A stretch of DNA of 64,000 nucleotides. Origin: Gordonia bronchialis DSM 43247. GTDB taxonomy: Bacteria > Actinomycetota > Actinomycetes > Mycobacteriales > Mycobacteriaceae. The first letter of the stretch is position 1; every line of letters begins with the position of its first letter. Positions 47,123 through 56,835 of this stretch are shown in pieces. A model generated the notes under the pieces. It was not told the DNA's origin. It saw only the letters and a program-made list of their open reading frames with translations, and ran no database searches. Made by a program: the position numbers and the translations under genes. Location of the stretch: positions 496,001-560,000 of the forward strand of contig NC_013441.1 of NCBI RefSeq assembly GCF_000024785.1, read 5' to 3'.

Positions 47123-47891
47123 TCACGACCGTCCCGTCACGGTCCGCACCGACGGGCCGGTCACCATCGTCGGGATCAATCGGCCCGAGGTGCGCAACGC
47201 CGTCGACCGCGTCACCGCCGAGGCGCTGGCCGACGCGTTCGGCTCCTTCGACGCCGACCACGCGCAATCGGTCGCCGTCCTCTACGGCGAGGGCGGAACC
47301 TTTTGTGCCGGGGCAGATCTGAAGGCGATCGCATCAGGGGGCGGCAATCGGGTTGCCGTCGATGGTGATGCGCCGATGGGGGTCTCGCGGATGCGGATGT
47401 CCAAACCGGTGATCGCGGCGATCGCCGGGCATGCGGTGGCCGGGGGGCTCGAACTCGCGTTGTGGGCCGATCTTCGGGTCGCCGAGGAGGACGCGGTGTT
47501 CGGCGTGTTCTGCCGACGCTGGGGTGTGCCGCTGATCGACGGCGGCACCGTTCGGCTGCCGCGGCTCATCGGGCGCAGTCGCGCGATGGACCTGATCCTC
47601 ACCGGACGGCCGGTGTCCGCGGCCGAGGCACTCGACATCGGGCTCGCGAACCGGGTTGTGCCGCACGGTGAATCGTTGGACCGCGCGGTCGAGCTCGCCC
47701 GCGAGTTGAGTGAGTTCCCGCAGACGTGTCTGCGGCACGACCGGCTGTCGTTGCTGGAGCAGGGCGGCTTCGACGAGGCCGACGCCATGCGTAACGAGTT
47801 CGCGCACGGGATGGAATCGCTTGCCGCGGATGCGGTATCAGGTGCGGCGAGATTCGCCGACGGTGCGGGGCGGCACGGCGATCGGGCGTGA
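47109..47891 (+). CDS. Enoyl-CoA hydratase/isomerase-family protein
   Basis: The product is 260 residues with the crotonase fold. The oxyanion-hole and CoA-binding segments are visible in INRPEVRNAVDRVTAEALAD, GEGGTFCAGADLKAIASGGG, and AIAGHAVAGGLELALWADLR. Catalytic-Glu positions lie around the VFGVFCRRWGVPLIDGG helix. The start is GTG 47109 behind AGGAGG, overlapping the preceding small gene. The substrate is not evident; such single crotonases act in many CoA-dependent routes. Confidence 0.88.
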   Translation: MGTSSHDRPVTVRTDGPVTIVGINRPEVRNAVDRVTAEALADAFGSFDADHAQSVAVLYGEGGTFCAGADLKAIASGGGNRVAVDGDAPMGVSRMRMSKPVIAAIAGHAVAGGLELALWADLRVAEEDAVFGVFCRRWGVPLIDGGTVRLPRLIGRSRAMDLILTGRPVSAAEALDIGLANRVVPHGESLDRAVELARELSEFPQTCLRHDRLSLLEQGGFDEADAMRNEFAHGMESLAADAVSGAARFADGAGRHGDRA

Positions 47892-48075
47892 AAATTCAGC
47901 CGGTGCGGCGCCGTCGGCCACTGGAAGTGGGGAAGAAACTTCCTCCTCCTGCAATTGGTTCTTCCGCCGACTGCAAACGGAGGAGGAGCAGAATGCAGGA
48001 GGATGAATCGTGTTGTGGTGCTGGCCCTTCGTGGCTCGTCGCTAACGCTCCTCGCACCTCAGGGGGCGTGGGGCC

Positions 48076-48774
48076 TCACACACCCAGTTGCGCAGCCAGA
48101 TCCAGGAGATCGGTGGCGTGCAGGTCGTTGTCGGCCGAGCCCGCGTCGTCCTTGGGAGCGCCGCCCCATTCGTCGGGACGCTCGACGAAGGCGCTGCGCA
48201 GACCGTAGGAGCGGGCGGCGTCGAGGTCGGTCTGGTGGGTGGCCACCATCATCACCTCGTGCGGCTCTGCCTCCATGAGTTCGGCAAGCCCGCAGTAGGT
48301 TTCGCGGGCTGGTTTGTAGTGGTGCCAGAGGTCGGAGCCGCCGATGAAGTCCCACGCGAAGTCGTTGTGCTTGGCCATCTCGGTGAGCAGGGCGACGCTG
48401 CCGTTGCTCAGCGCGCACACGGTGAATCCGGTTGCGAGGCGGCGTAACCCGGGCGCCGCGTCGGGCCATCCGGGGATGATGCGCCAGGCGCGCACGAGGC
48501 GGCGGGCGGTGTCGTCGTCGACGGTGACCCCGAACTCCGACGCCACGTCGGCGAGCGTCTCGGTCTGCAGGTCGTCAAGACCGCGCCACCCGAGATCGCC
48601 GGCTTCGACGCGGGCGAGGATGGGGCCGTACCGGCGCCGCCACTCGCGAGTGAACTCGGCCGCGTCGACGGCCGGCAGTTCAGCCCCGACCGCGCCGGAG
48701 ATGCCGGTGAACCAATCGGTGACGGTGCCGAAGGTGTCGAAGGCGAGGACGCGGACGCCGGTGGTCGCGCTCAA
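48076..48774 (-). CDS. Haloacid dehalogenase type II-like hydrolase
   Basis: The product is 232 residues with HAD motifs: the nucleophile Asp in VLAFDTFGTVTDW, motif II in VCALSNGSVALL, the Lys in HHYKPARETYCG, and motif IV in VATHQTDLDAARSYG. The match to L-2-haloacid dehalogenases is by motif order and the Ser/Asn pattern. The start is TTG 48774, whose last bases overlap the metallophosphoesterase stop (TTGA). The two genes are probably coupled. Confidence 0.85.
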   Translation of the reverse strand: MSATTGVRVLAFDTFGTVTDWFTGISGAVGAELPAVDAAEFTREWRRRYGPILARVEAGDLGWRGLDDLQTETLADVASEFGVTVDDDTARRLVRAWRIIPGWPDAAPGLRRLATGFTVCALSNGSVALLTEMAKHNDFAWDFIGGSDLWHHYKPARETYCGLAELMEAEPHEVMMVATHQTDLDAARSYGLRSAFVERPDEWGGAPKDDAGSADNDLHATDLLDLAAQLGV

Positions 48775-49736
48775 CTGGTTTCGGTGGCCAGCTGCGGCAG
48801 CGAGTGGTCGGCGTCGAACTCCGCATCCCCGTGCGACACCGGGGTCAGGGTCAGCAGGCTCGCCTCGGGGCGGCAGCAGAACCGGGCCGGGGCATACGGT
48901 GAGGTGCCCAGACCGGCGCTGACGTGCAGCTTCATCGTCGACCCCCAGTTCGACGGGCCCTTGACCCGCGACCGGTCGATGTGGCAATTGGTGACGATGG
49001 CGCCGAAGAACGGCAGGCACAGCTGGCCGCCGTGAGTGTGCCCGGCCATCACCAGGTCGTAGCCGTCGGCGGCGAATCGGTCGAGGACCCGCGGCTCGGG
49101 GGAGTGCGTCAGGCCCAGCCGGAGGTGGGCGAGCGGGTTGGGACGGCCCTCGACGGTCTCGTAGCGGTCGCGTTCGATGTGCGGGTCGTCGACACCGGCG
49201 GCCACCACCCGGACACCGCCGACCTCGAGTTCGCGGACGGTGTGCGTGGCGTCGAGCCAACCGCGCTCGGTGAACGCGGCACGCAGATCCTGCCAGGGCA
49301 GCGGGTCGCCGTGGCTGCGCTGGTGGTCGGTCTTGAAGTACTTGAAGGGGTTCTTCGGCCGCGGCCCGAAGTAGTCGTTGGAGCCGAAGACGAACAGGCC
49401 GGGTCGCGACAGCAGCCCACCGAGCGACTGGATCACCGCCGGCACCGCCTGCGGGTGGGCCAGGTTGTCGCCGGTGTTCACCACGAGGTCGGGTTCGAGT
49501 GCCTCGAGCTCGGACACCCACGCCTGCTTGAGCCGCTGGTTGGGCATCATGTGCAGGTCGCTGATGTGCAGCACCCGCAGCGGGGTGGCCCCGGGTTCGA
49601 GCACCGAGAGCGTCGTGTGGCGCAGCGCGAAAGCGTTGCGTTCGATGACCGTCGAATAGAGCAGGCCCGCGGTTGCGAGACCGGCGGCGCCGGCCAGCAC
49701 ACGGAGGGGGGCCTCGCGGTTGGCGAGTTGGACCAT
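48771..49736 (-). CDS. Membrane-anchored metallophosphoesterase
   Basis: The product is 321 residues with a hydrophobic N-terminus (LAGAAGLATAGLLYSTVI) and the calcineurin-like motifs RVLHISDLHMMPNQ, DLVVNTGDNLAH, VFGSNDYFG, and MAGHTHGGQ. Its position beside ponA2 matches M. tuberculosis Rv3683. Likely substrates are phospholipids or nucleotides at the cell surface. It ends with a 4-base overlap into the HAD gene. Confidence 0.9.
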   Translation of the reverse strand: MVQLANREAPLRVLAGAAGLATAGLLYSTVIERNAFALRHTTLSVLEPGATPLRVLHISDLHMMPNQRLKQAWVSELEALEPDLVVNTGDNLAHPQAVPAVIQSLGGLLSRPGLFVFGSNDYFGPRPKNPFKYFKTDHQRSHGDPLPWQDLRAAFTERGWLDATHTVRELEVGGVRVVAAGVDDPHIERDRYETVEGRPNPLAHLRLGLTHSPEPRVLDRFAADGYDLVMAGHTHGGQLCLPFFGAIVTNCHIDRSRVKGPSNWGSTMKLHVSAGLGTSPYAPARFCCRPEASLLTLTPVSHGDAEFDADHSLPQLATETS

Positions 49737-49760
49737 CCGTTCAGGATACGCGGGCCAGGC

Positions 49761-52211
49761 TCACCCGGGCAGCTGGATGACCACCGGTCCCACGCCGGGC
49801 ACCTGCACGGTGGTTTCGGTCGGGCCGTTGCTGTCCCCGGCGGCACGGCGGCCGTTGCTGACGTAGATGGTGATCACGCTGCCGGGCATCGCCGAGTCCG
49901 ACGGCGCGGTGAACACCACCGTGCCCTGCGGGCGGGCGCTGTCCACGTCGAGCTGGCTGACCTTGAACCCGGCGGCCTGCAGTCGTGCGGTCGCCGCACT
50001 CGCGGTCAGCCCGGTGACCCCGGGAATCCGGCCGCGACTGCTGCCACTCAGGTACTCGGGATCATTCGGTGGGAGACGGACCGGACCGAATTTGGTGGCC
50101 ACCGGCAGCATCCCCTGATACCAGGTGCGCGCCGGCTCCATACCGCCGTAGAGGTTGCCGTCGTAGCAGGACCGCAGCGGGCTGCTGCACACACCCTGCG
50201 GGTTGGGGCCGTCGCTGTAGACGTAGGCGGCGCCCGCCAAGCGGTTGGTGAAGCCGACGAAGGCCGAGCTGCGGTGGGCCTCGGTGGTGCCGGTCTTGCC
50301 GGAGCTCGGCAGCGTCCAGCCGATGGACCCGGCGGCGCCGGCCGAGGTGCCGCCGCCCTTGTCGTCCTGGCTCATCGCGTTGGCCAGCGTGTTGGCCAGC
50401 CCCTCCTCGACGACCTGCTCGCAGGCGGGCCCGTTGAACGGCACGGACGTCAGCGCGGGACGCCCCGACGGATCCATCACCGGGTTGCCGTAGGCGTCGC
50501 GCTTGATGCGGCTGATCGACTTGATCGGGTTGGGCGGGCACCAGGTGCCGCCGGAGGCCAGCGTCGCCGCGACGTTGGACAGTTCCAGCGCGTTCAGCGG
50601 CAGCGGTCCCAGCGTGAACGACCCGAAGTTCCCGTCCTTGACGTACTGGGCCATGCTCTTCTCGCCGTAGCCCGACGACCCGGGCACCGTGTACGAGCGC
50701 AGCCCCAGCCGGACGGCCATGTCCACGGCCGGTTTCACACCCGTCTGCTGCAGGAGCTTGACGAAGGCGGTGTTGGGCGACTGGGCCAGCGCCTGCGTCA
50801 CCGACATCGACGCCGGATACCGGCCGTCGTTCTTGACGCAGTACGCGTTGGCCGGGCAGCCATTGGCGCCGGCGCTGTTACCCATGCCCTCCACGGCGAC
50901 GAAACCGGGGACGGGGATGTTGGTGTTGATGCCGAGGCCCTTCTCCATCGCCGCGGCGACGGTGAAGATCTTGAACACCGAGCCGGCGCCGTCGCCGACC
51001 ATCGAGAAGGGCTGCGGCTGCATCGTCTGGCCGACGCGCAGGTTGAGCCCGTAGTCGCGGCTCGACGCCATCGACACCACGTCGTGGGACTGTTTGCCGG
51101 GCCGGATGAAACTCATCACGTCGGCGACGCCGTCGGCGTCGGGGCTGGCCTGGGTCTTGACCGCGCGGACCGTCGAGCGCTGGACCTCGGGATCCAGCGT
51201 GGTCTGGATGATGTACCCGCCGCGCAGCACGGAGTCACGCGACATCCCGTTCTCGGCGAGGAACTGCATCGCGTAGTCGCAGAAGAAGCCGTTGTTGCCG
51301 GCCGCGATGCACCCCTGTTGCGGCGTGACCGGACGTCGCAGTACACCGAGCGGCGCGGTCTTGGCCGCGGTCAGTTCGGCGCTGCGTTCGGGGAAGTTCT
51401 GGATCATCGTGTCCAGCACGGTGTTCCGGCGGGCCGTCGCCGCCTCGGGATTGGTGTAGGGGTTCAGTGCCGAACTCGACTGCACCATGCCGGCGAGCAG
51501 TGCGGCCTGCGCGACGTTGAGGTCTTTGGCCGGGATGCCGAAGTAGGTCTGTGCGGCGGCCTCGATGCCGTAGGCGTTGTTGCCGAACGGTACGACGTTG
51601 AGGTAGCGGGTGACGATCTGCTTCTTGGCCTCCTGCTTGGCCGCGGCGTCGTCGAGTCCCTTGTCGCGTTTGGCCGCATCGATCAGGGACTGCTCCATCG
51701 TCAGGGCCATCCGCACCTCGCGGAGCTTGCGCGCCGGCGTGGTCTCGATCGCGGCCTGACGTTCGGCCTCGGTGCGGGCGAGCACCAGCAGCTGGAAGTT
51801 CTTGATGTACTGCTGATCCAGCGTCGACGCACCCTGCTGCACCTCGCCGGACGAGGAGTTCTTGAGTGCGGCGCGGATGGTGCCCTTCCAGTCGACGCCG
51901 TCGTGCTCGAGGAAGCGGCGGTCCTCGATGGAGATGATCGCGCGGATCATGTCCGGCGCGATGTCGTTGTACCCGACCTGATAGCGGTACTGATCGAAGA
52001 GCAAGGCGATGGGTGTGCCGCTCGCGTCGGTCATCGTCGTCACCTCGGGCAGTGTCCCGTTCAGCAACTCCGACGACACGTTCTCCACTGCGGCCGCGGC
52101 GCGGTTGGAGACGACCCCGAGACCGCTGGCCACCGGGTAGAGAAGTCCGGCGACGAGCACACCGGACAGCAGGCACGCCCACGCGAGTGGCCACAGCTTC
52201 TTCGAGATCAC
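49761..52211 (-). CDS. ponA2: Bifunctional penicillin-binding protein, PonA2-like
   Basis: The product is about 816 residues, with an N-terminal membrane anchor (WPLAWACLLSGVLVAGLLYP). It then has a GT51 glycosyltransferase domain (SIEDRRFLEHDGVDWKGTIR, GASTLDQQYIKNFQL), then a transpeptidase domain with the Ser motif GSVFKIFTVAAAM, SPN in LAQSPNTAF and KTGTTEAH. A C-terminal PASTA domain (IPGVTGLTASAATARLQAAG) follows. It polymerises and crosslinks peptidoglycan. The start is GTG 52211. The order with whiB4 and the metallophosphoesterase matches M. tuberculosis. Confidence 0.94.
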   Translation of the reverse strand: MISKKLWPLAWACLLSGVLVAGLLYPVASGLGVVSNRAAAAVENVSSELLNGTLPEVTTMTDASGTPIALLFDQYRYQVGYNDIAPDMIRAIISIEDRRFLEHDGVDWKGTIRAALKNSSSGEVQQGASTLDQQYIKNFQLLVLARTEAERQAAIETTPARKLREVRMALTMEQSLIDAAKRDKGLDDAAAKQEAKKQIVTRYLNVVPFGNNAYGIEAAAQTYFGIPAKDLNVAQAALLAGMVQSSSALNPYTNPEAATARRNTVLDTMIQNFPERSAELTAAKTAPLGVLRRPVTPQQGCIAAGNNGFFCDYAMQFLAENGMSRDSVLRGGYIIQTTLDPEVQRSTVRAVKTQASPDADGVADVMSFIRPGKQSHDVVSMASSRDYGLNLRVGQTMQPQPFSMVGDGAGSVFKIFTVAAAMEKGLGINTNIPVPGFVAVEGMGNSAGANGCPANAYCVKNDGRYPASMSVTQALAQSPNTAFVKLLQQTGVKPAVDMAVRLGLRSYTVPGSSGYGEKSMAQYVKDGNFGSFTLGPLPLNALELSNVAATLASGGTWCPPNPIKSISRIKRDAYGNPVMDPSGRPALTSVPFNGPACEQVVEEGLANTLANAMSQDDKGGGTSAGAAGSIGWTLPSSGKTGTTEAHRSSAFVGFTNRLAGAAYVYSDGPNPQGVCSSPLRSCYDGNLYGGMEPARTWYQGMLPVATKFGPVRLPPNDPEYLSGSSRGRIPGVTGLTASAATARLQAAGFKVSQLDVDSARPQGTVVFTAPSDSAMPGSVITIYVSNGRRAAGDSNGPTETTVQVPGVGPVVIQLPG

Positions 52212-52386
52212 ACACGACAGGATACGTGTGATGCCAGAAACATTGCCGCACCTCGCCCGCGGAGGTTCGCCGGCCCCCCGCCGCCCGGGCTGAACTGCGC
52301 AAACAGCGGCGGGTTGCACGCATGTGCCATTTTCTTGGCCCCAGGGCTTGCATCCCCATGCACAGATCCCTAGATTGAGTGCAGAA

Positions 52387-52402
52387 TGTGACTCACCTAA
52401 CA
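52387..52402. promoter_or_regulatory. Candidate Crp/GlxR box between ponA2 and whiB4
   Basis: TGTGACTCACCTAACA matches the TGTGA-N6-TCACA consensus with one mismatch. It lies in the 298-bp intergenic region, 123 bp upstream of whiB4 and 176 bp upstream of ponA2. The crp gene is 8 kb away in the same conserved block. This is by consensus only. Confidence 0.4.
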
Positions 52403-52509
52403 ATCACTTGAGATAGTGGTCTGAACAGCCCAAACGAGTTGGGACTTCAGCTCGCTCGGGCACGAGACATTCACGGTGTTCTGGGACAACGACAGACAGG
52501 GGTCGGCGG

Positions 52510-52821
52510 ATGGCGAAAGCGGCAGTTTCCACCGGAGAAGAACGCTTGACCTGGGTGGCGCAAGCCCGGTGCCGAGGGGGAGACCCCGATGAACTCTTCG
52601 TTCGAGGAGCCGCGCAACGCAAGGCCGCAACCATCTGCCGGCACTGCCCGGTGCAGCTGGAGTGCGGCGCCGATGCGCTCGACAACCGGGTGGAGTTCGG
52701 GGTCTGGGGTGGCATGACGGAACGTCAGCGGCGGGCGCTGCTGCGTCAGCATCCCGAGGTCACGTCGTGGTCGGCGTTCTTCGCCGCGCAGCGACGGCGA
52801 CAGCAGGCCGACGCGGTCTGA
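52510..52821 (+). CDS. whiB4: WhiB-family iron-sulfur regulator, WhiB4
   Basis: The product is 103 residues. Four Cys that ligate a 4Fe-4S cluster are at 21, 43, 46 and 52 (ARCRGG and TICRHCPVQLEC). The GVWGG turn follows (EFGVWGGMTERQRRALLRQH). Sequence around DELFVRGAAQRKA and the neighbour ponA2 identify it as WhiB4, which in mycobacteria senses oxygen and redox state and regulates antioxidant genes. The ATG at 52510 is consistent with family length. Confidence 0.92.
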   Translation: MAKAAVSTGEERLTWVAQARCRGGDPDELFVRGAAQRKAATICRHCPVQLECGADALDNRVEFGVWGGMTERQRRALLRQHPEVTSWSAFFAAQRRRQQADAV

Positions 52822-52837
52822 CACACGATCACGACAA

Positions 52838-52874
52838 ACATCGCCGGCCGGGTGCAGAACCCGGCCGGCGATGT
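52838..52874. terminator. Bidirectional terminator whiB4/GET3-like ATPase
   Basis: Perfect 16-bp arms (acatcgccggccgggt at 52838-52853 with 52859-52874) around a 5-base loop, between convergent stops. The right end continues with ctgtttctg. Confidence 0.8.
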
Positions 52875-52893
52875 CTGTTTCTGCCGAAGAAGG

Positions 52894-53997
52894 TCAGCCG
52901 CGGCCGGTGATCTGTTCGGCCACCGCGCGCAACGCCACGGCGTCGGCGACCTCGAACGGCAACGACGGCACTCCGACGATCGGCACCCGCGGGTGCGACG
53001 CAGTGAACCGCTGCAGCAGGTGGAGTTCGCGTTTGCCGGTCGCCGCGCGGTCGGCGTGGATGGCCAGCACCCCGCGGGTGAGTTCGTCGGTCGCCGATTC
53101 CATCGCCACCCGCGCCGACTCCTCGGACAGTGAGGTCAGATTCGGGTGGGTGCGGTTGAGGATCAGGCCCGCGAGCGGCATCGTCTCCTCGGAGAGCCGG
53201 TCGACGAAGAACGCGGCCTCACGCAACGCATCCGCCTCGGCCGCGGCGACCACCGCGAACTGGGTGCCCGGCTGCTTGAGCAGGGCGTAGGTCTTGGCCG
53301 CGCGATCCTGAAAGCCGCCGAACATCGAGTCGAGCGACTGCACGAAGGTCGCGACATCACGCAGCATGTCGCCACCGATGATGGTGGACACACCGCGCAT
53401 CGCCAGGCTCATCGCGCCGGTCACCACGCGGCCCACGCCACGTCCGCCGCCGACGAGCATCTTCATCAGTCGGCCGGACAGGAACGAGGTCATCCGCTGC
53501 GGGGCGTCGAGGAAGTCCAGCGCGTTGCGCGACGGCGGGGTGTCGACGACGATCAGGTCCCACCGATCCTGCTCGATCAGTTTCCCGAGCTTCTCCATCG
53601 CCATGTACTCCTGCGTGCCGGAGAACGACGACGCCATCGTCTGATAGAAGGAGTTCTCCATGATGGCCGCGGCGCGCTCGGGGGTGGAGTACTCCAGCAC
53701 CATGTCGTCGAAGGTGCGGCGCATGTCGAGCATCATCGCGTCGAGCGAGCCGGTTCCGGTGACCGGCGTGATCTGGACCGGTTGCGGGTCGTTGGTCAGC
53801 TCCGACATGCCCAGCGACTGGGCGAGTCGGCGGGCCGGGTCGATGGTCAGCACGGCGACCGTGCGACCGTGCTCGGCGGCGTACATCGCCATCGCCGCGG
53901 CCGTGGTGGTCTTGCCGACTCCACCTGCGCCGCAGCAGATCACGACCCGGGTCTCCGGGTCGGTCAGGATGGAACCCATCTTGAGGTCGAGGGGCAT
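52894..53997 (-). CDS. GET3/ArsA-like ATPase (Rv3680 type)
   Basis: The product is 367 residues and a P-loop ATPase of the anion-transporter/GET3 class: [20 protein letters not shown] (deviant Walker A), [18 protein letters not shown] (switch region), and [12 protein letters not shown]. The ATG at 53997 shares one base with the upstream stop (or GTG at 54000 overlaps by four). In M. tuberculosis Rv3679 and Rv3680 form a heterodimer linked to protection against glycerol toxicity; a similar role is inferred. Confidence 0.9.
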   Translation of the reverse strand: MPLDLKMGSILTDPETRVVICCGAGGVGKTTTAAAMAMYAAEHGRTVAVLTIDPARRLAQSLGMSELTNDPQPVQITPVTGTGSLDAMMLDMRRTFDDMVLEYSTPERAAAIMENSFYQTMASSFSGTQEYMAMEKLGKLIEQDRWDLIVVDTPPSRNALDFLDAPQRMTSFLSGRLMKMLVGGGRGVGRVVTGAMSLAMRGVSTIIGGDMLRDVATFVQSLDSMFGGFQDRAAKTYALLKQPGTQFAVVAAAEADALREAAFFVDRLSEETMPLAGLILNRTHPNLTSLSEESARVAMESATDELTRGVLAIHADRAATGKRELHLLQRFTASHPRVPIVGVPSLPFEVADAVALRAVAEQITGRG

Positions 53998-55031
53998 CAC
54001 GCACCCGCTTTCTGCAGAAGGTTGGCGAGCTCGTAGATGGAGCCGAGGTCGACGCCGCGGTCGCCGAGACTGGGCAGTTCCAGCGTCGGCAACTCCACCT
54101 CGTCGAGCTGCGCCTTGGCGATCTGCTGTGCCTGCAGTCGGGTGGCGTGTTCGATGGTCTCGGTCAGCAGACCGGCGAAATCCTGGTCCTCCAGCGAGAT
54201 CCCGGCGTCGGCCAGACCGGCGCGGATTCGCTCGGCGTCGATCTGTCCCTCGGCGATGGCGTCGACCTCCGAGCTGGGCAGATGCGCCTGGCTGACCCGG
54301 TTGATGATCAGGCCGCCGATGTTGAGGTTCTTCGCGCGTAGCTCGGCGACCGCCTCGATGGTCTCCTGGATCGGCATCGCCTCGAGCAGTGTCACGAGGT
54401 GGACGATCGTCTCCTCCGAATGCAGCAACCGGACGACGCCGTCGCTCTGATTGCGGATGGGGCCGGTCTTGGCGAGGTCGGCCATCGCCTTGGTGACGTC
54501 GAGGAAGTTGCCGATGCGACCGGTCGGCGGGGCGTCGACCACCACGGCGTCGTAGACGCGGTTGCCCTGCTTGTCGGTGTGGATGATCCGCTCTTTGATC
54601 TTCCCGGTGAGCAGGACGTCGCGCAGCCCGGGGGCGACGGTGGTGACGAAGTCGATGGCGCCGATGCGCTTCATCGCGCGGCCGGCGAAGCCGAGGTTGT
54701 AGAACATGTCGAGGTATTCGAGCAGGGCGTGCTCGATGTCGATCGCGAGCGCCGACACCTCTCCGCCACCCTCGGCGGTCGCGATGCGCGTGTCGGTCGG
54801 CGGCAGCGGCGGGATGTCGAAGAGCTGCGCGATGCCCTGACGCCCTTCGCATTCCACGAGCAACACCCGTTTGCCGTCGGCGGCCAGCGCGAGGGCGAGT
54901 GCCGCGGCGACCGTCGTCTTGCCGGTACCGCCCTTCCCCGACACGAAATGCAGGCGGGCTCGGGAGGCCGCATCCGGCCACGTATTGCCGGCGAATTCGG
55001 CGGGATCGACCGAGATCTCTTCATTGGCCAC
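53997..55031 (-). CDS. GET3/ArsA-like ATPase (Rv3679 type)
   Basis: The product is about 344 residues, the partner of the downstream ATPase: [20 protein letters not shown] (Walker A), [40 protein letters not shown] and [17 protein letters not shown] choose GTG 55031, which has AAGG upstream; the first GTG of the frame is 55049. It forms a two-gene unit with the Rv3680-like gene and is divergent from the small DUF4177 gene. Confidence 0.9.
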   Translation of the reverse strand: MANEEISVDPAEFAGNTWPDAASRARLHFVSGKGGTGKTTVAAALALALAADGKRVLLVECEGRQGIAQLFDIPPLPPTDTRIATAEGGGEVSALAIDIEHALLEYLDMFYNLGFAGRAMKRIGAIDFVTTVAPGLRDVLLTGKIKERIIHTDKQGNRVYDAVVVDAPPTGRIGNFLDVTKAMADLAKTGPIRNQSDGVVRLLHSEETIVHLVTLLEAMPIQETIEAVAELRAKNLNIGGLIINRVSQAHLPSSEVDAIAEGQIDAERIRAGLADAGISLEDQDFAGLLTETIEHATRLQAQQIAKAQLDEVELPTLELPSLGDRGVDLGSIYELANLLQKAGA

Positions 55032-55075
55032 GGTCAACACCTTAACCACACCTATGGAGCGGTTAGGGTGGGTCC

Positions 55076-55240
55076 ATGAGTGAAGTCACCGCCTGGGAAT
55101 ACGCGACCGTACCGCTGCTCACCCACGCGACCAAGCAGATCCTGGACACCTGGGGCGCCGACGGCTGGGAATTGGTGTCGGTGCTGCCCGGCCCGACCGG
55201 CGAGCAGCATGTCGCCTACCTGAAGCGGCCGAAGGGCTGA
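55076..55240 (+). CDS. DUF4177 small protein
   Basis: The product is 54 residues, MSEVTAWEYATVPLLTHATK followed by a short hydrophobic repeat (TWGADGWELVSVLPGP). It matches the small DUF4177-type proteins seen between the GET3-like ATPase and ridA genes in the Mycobacteriales (Rv3678A position). Its stop overlaps the ridA start (TGATG). The function is unknown. Confidence 0.8.
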   Translation: MSEVTAWEYATVPLLTHATKQILDTWGADGWELVSVLPGPTGEQHVAYLKRPKG

Positions 55241-55728
55241 TGAGTCCCATGACCTGGACGGACAAACTCGCCGAACTCGGTATCTCCCTGCCTGCGGTGG
55301 TGCCGCCGGTGGCGAGCTACACGCCCGCGGTGCGCACCGGTGATCTCGTCTACACCTCCGGTCAGCTCCCGATGGTCGACGGTGAACTCGTCGCCCGCGG
55401 CAAGGTGTGCGACGGCGCGGAGGGGATCGTCGATCCCGAGCAGGCGCGGGCAGCCGCCCGGATCTGCGCGCTCAACGCACTGGCCGCGGTCGACGCACTG
55501 GTCGGCATCGACTCGGTCGTCCGAGTGGTGAAGGTCGTCGGGTTCGTGGCGTCGGCAGCCGGTTTCTCCGGGCAGCCGCAGGTGGTCAACGGGGCGTCGG
55601 ATGTACTCGGTGAGATCTTCGGCGAGGCGGGCGTCCACGCGCGGTCGGCGGTCGGGGTGGCCGAGCTGCCCCTCGGGGCGTCGGTCGAGGTGGAGCTGAT
55701 CGTCGAGGTCGCGCCTACCCGGACGTGA
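55240..55728 (+). CDS. ridA: RidA-family protein
   Basis: The product is 162 residues and belongs to the YjgF/YER057c/UK114 (RidA) family, which hydrolyses reactive imines and enamines. It has the ASYTPAVRTGDLVYTSGQLP motif with the LxRxGxG-like pattern, an ARICALNALAAVDAL helix and a VELPLGASVEVEL end (ELPLGASVEVELIVEV). It overlaps the DUF4177 gene by one base and matches Rv3678c in order. Confidence 0.9.
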   Translation: MSPMTWTDKLAELGISLPAVVPPVASYTPAVRTGDLVYTSGQLPMVDGELVARGKVCDGAEGIVDPEQARAAARICALNALAAVDALVGIDSVVRVVKVVGFVASAAGFSGQPQVVNGASDVLGEIFGEAGVHARSAVGVAELPLGASVEVELIVEVAPTRT

Positions 55729-56755
55729 CCCGGAAGCTGCTTCGATAAGCGCTGGGGGACAACGACATTCGGGACCGGAACTGTACCCGCAGACTTTCCG
55801 TGCCCAGTCCGACGGCGGCGGCGACCTGCTCCACCGGGAGGTCGGTACGTTCGAGGAGTTGCGCGGCCACCCGGATGCGCTGGCCGGTCAGCCACCGGCC
55901 GGGACTCATTCCATAGGTGTCCCGGAAACGACGGTTGAAGGTGCGCAACGACATTCCGGCGTGATCGGCGAGGTCGGCGACGCCGATCGGGTCGGCCAGG
56001 TTGGCCACCGCCCATCCGGTGGTGGCGGCCATGCGGTCGTCGGACTCTTGCGCGGAAATCATTGCCTGGTGGTTGATTTCGGCCACCGCCTGATCGTGCA
56101 GACTCACCTGGGGTGAGCGCGGTGCGGCGCCCGGCGGCATGAACTGGGCCTGACCACCCGGCCGGTGGAAGGCGACGACGGTGCGCCGCGCGTAGTCCCG
56201 GGCGACGTCGGCGCCGTAGTCGCGTTCGACGAGATGTAAGCACAGGTCGATGCCGGCGGCCAGGCCCGCGCTGGTCAGCACGTCGCCGTCGTCGACGTAG
56301 AGCACCGACGGGTCGACCTCGACCGCCGGATAGCGCGCCGCGAGCGCCGCGGCGTCGAGCCAGTGGGTGGTGGCCCGGCGGCCGTCGAGCAATCCGGACT
56401 CGGCGAGGGTGAAGGCGCCGACACAGATCGAGGCGATCCGAGCGCCCCGGCGATGTGCCTGACGCAGCGCCGCGGTCACCGTGCGCGAGGGTGTGCGGCG
56501 TGCCGCGTCGTGGTAGCCGGGGATGACGATGGTGTCGGCGTCGGCGAGGGCTTCGAGGCCGTGCTCGGTGTGTACCGAGACGCCCGCGCAGGTCGGTACC
56601 GGTCCGGGATACTCGGTGCATGTGCTCAACGCATACCGGGGCGCGCCGACGTGACCGAACAATTGGACCGGTGCGGCCATGTCCATCAGGACCAGGCCCT
56701 CGGTGAGCAGGACGACGACGCGATGCGGGTTGTCCGCGCTCGACGAGGATGGCAT
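55715..56755 (-). CDS. GlxA-type AraC-family regulator with DJ-1/PfpI domain
   Basis: The product is about 346 residues. The N-terminal part is a class I glutamine-amidotransferase-like domain (PHRVVVLLTEGLVLMDMAAP, with IASICVGAFTLAESGLLDG). The C-terminal part holds two AraC helix-turn-helix units (VADLADHAGMSLRTFNRRFR and PVEQVAAAVGLGTESLRVQF). It is divergent from an MFS gene, with 80 bp between the starts. The ATG at 56755 is preferred to upstream readings. It likely controls the neighbouring pump. Confidence 0.85.
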   Translation of the reverse strand: MPSSSSADNPHRVVVLLTEGLVLMDMAAPVQLFGHVGAPRYALSTCTEYPGPVPTCAGVSVHTEHGLEALADADTIVIPGYHDAARRTPSRTVTAALRQAHRRGARIASICVGAFTLAESGLLDGRRATTHWLDAAALAARYPAVEVDPSVLYVDDGDVLTSAGLAAGIDLCLHLVERDYGADVARDYARRTVVAFHRPGGQAQFMPPGAAPRSPQVSLHDQAVAEINHQAMISAQESDDRMAATTGWAVANLADPIGVADLADHAGMSLRTFNRRFRDTYGMSPGRWLTGQRIRVAAQLLERTDLPVEQVAAAVGLGTESLRVQFRSRMSLSPSAYRSSFRVTSG

Positions 56756-56835
56756 ACAGTCTGGTGGCACGAATAAAGGGTATACCGACATGAATGCCAC
56801 TGTTGCGGACCGCATCGACCCCCGATGCTGAGTGG

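Noticed and set aside
47930..48015. Purine/pyrimidine-rich stretch with tcctcctgca and tgcaggagga between convergent genes
   Set aside because: The arms are short and separated by more than 40 bases; it may act as a terminator but the evidence is too weak to list it as one.
48924..52373. 1149-codon plus-strand open frame
   Set aside because: It is antisense to ponA2 and the metallophosphoesterase genes, which have clear domains. It is a GC-rich shadow frame.
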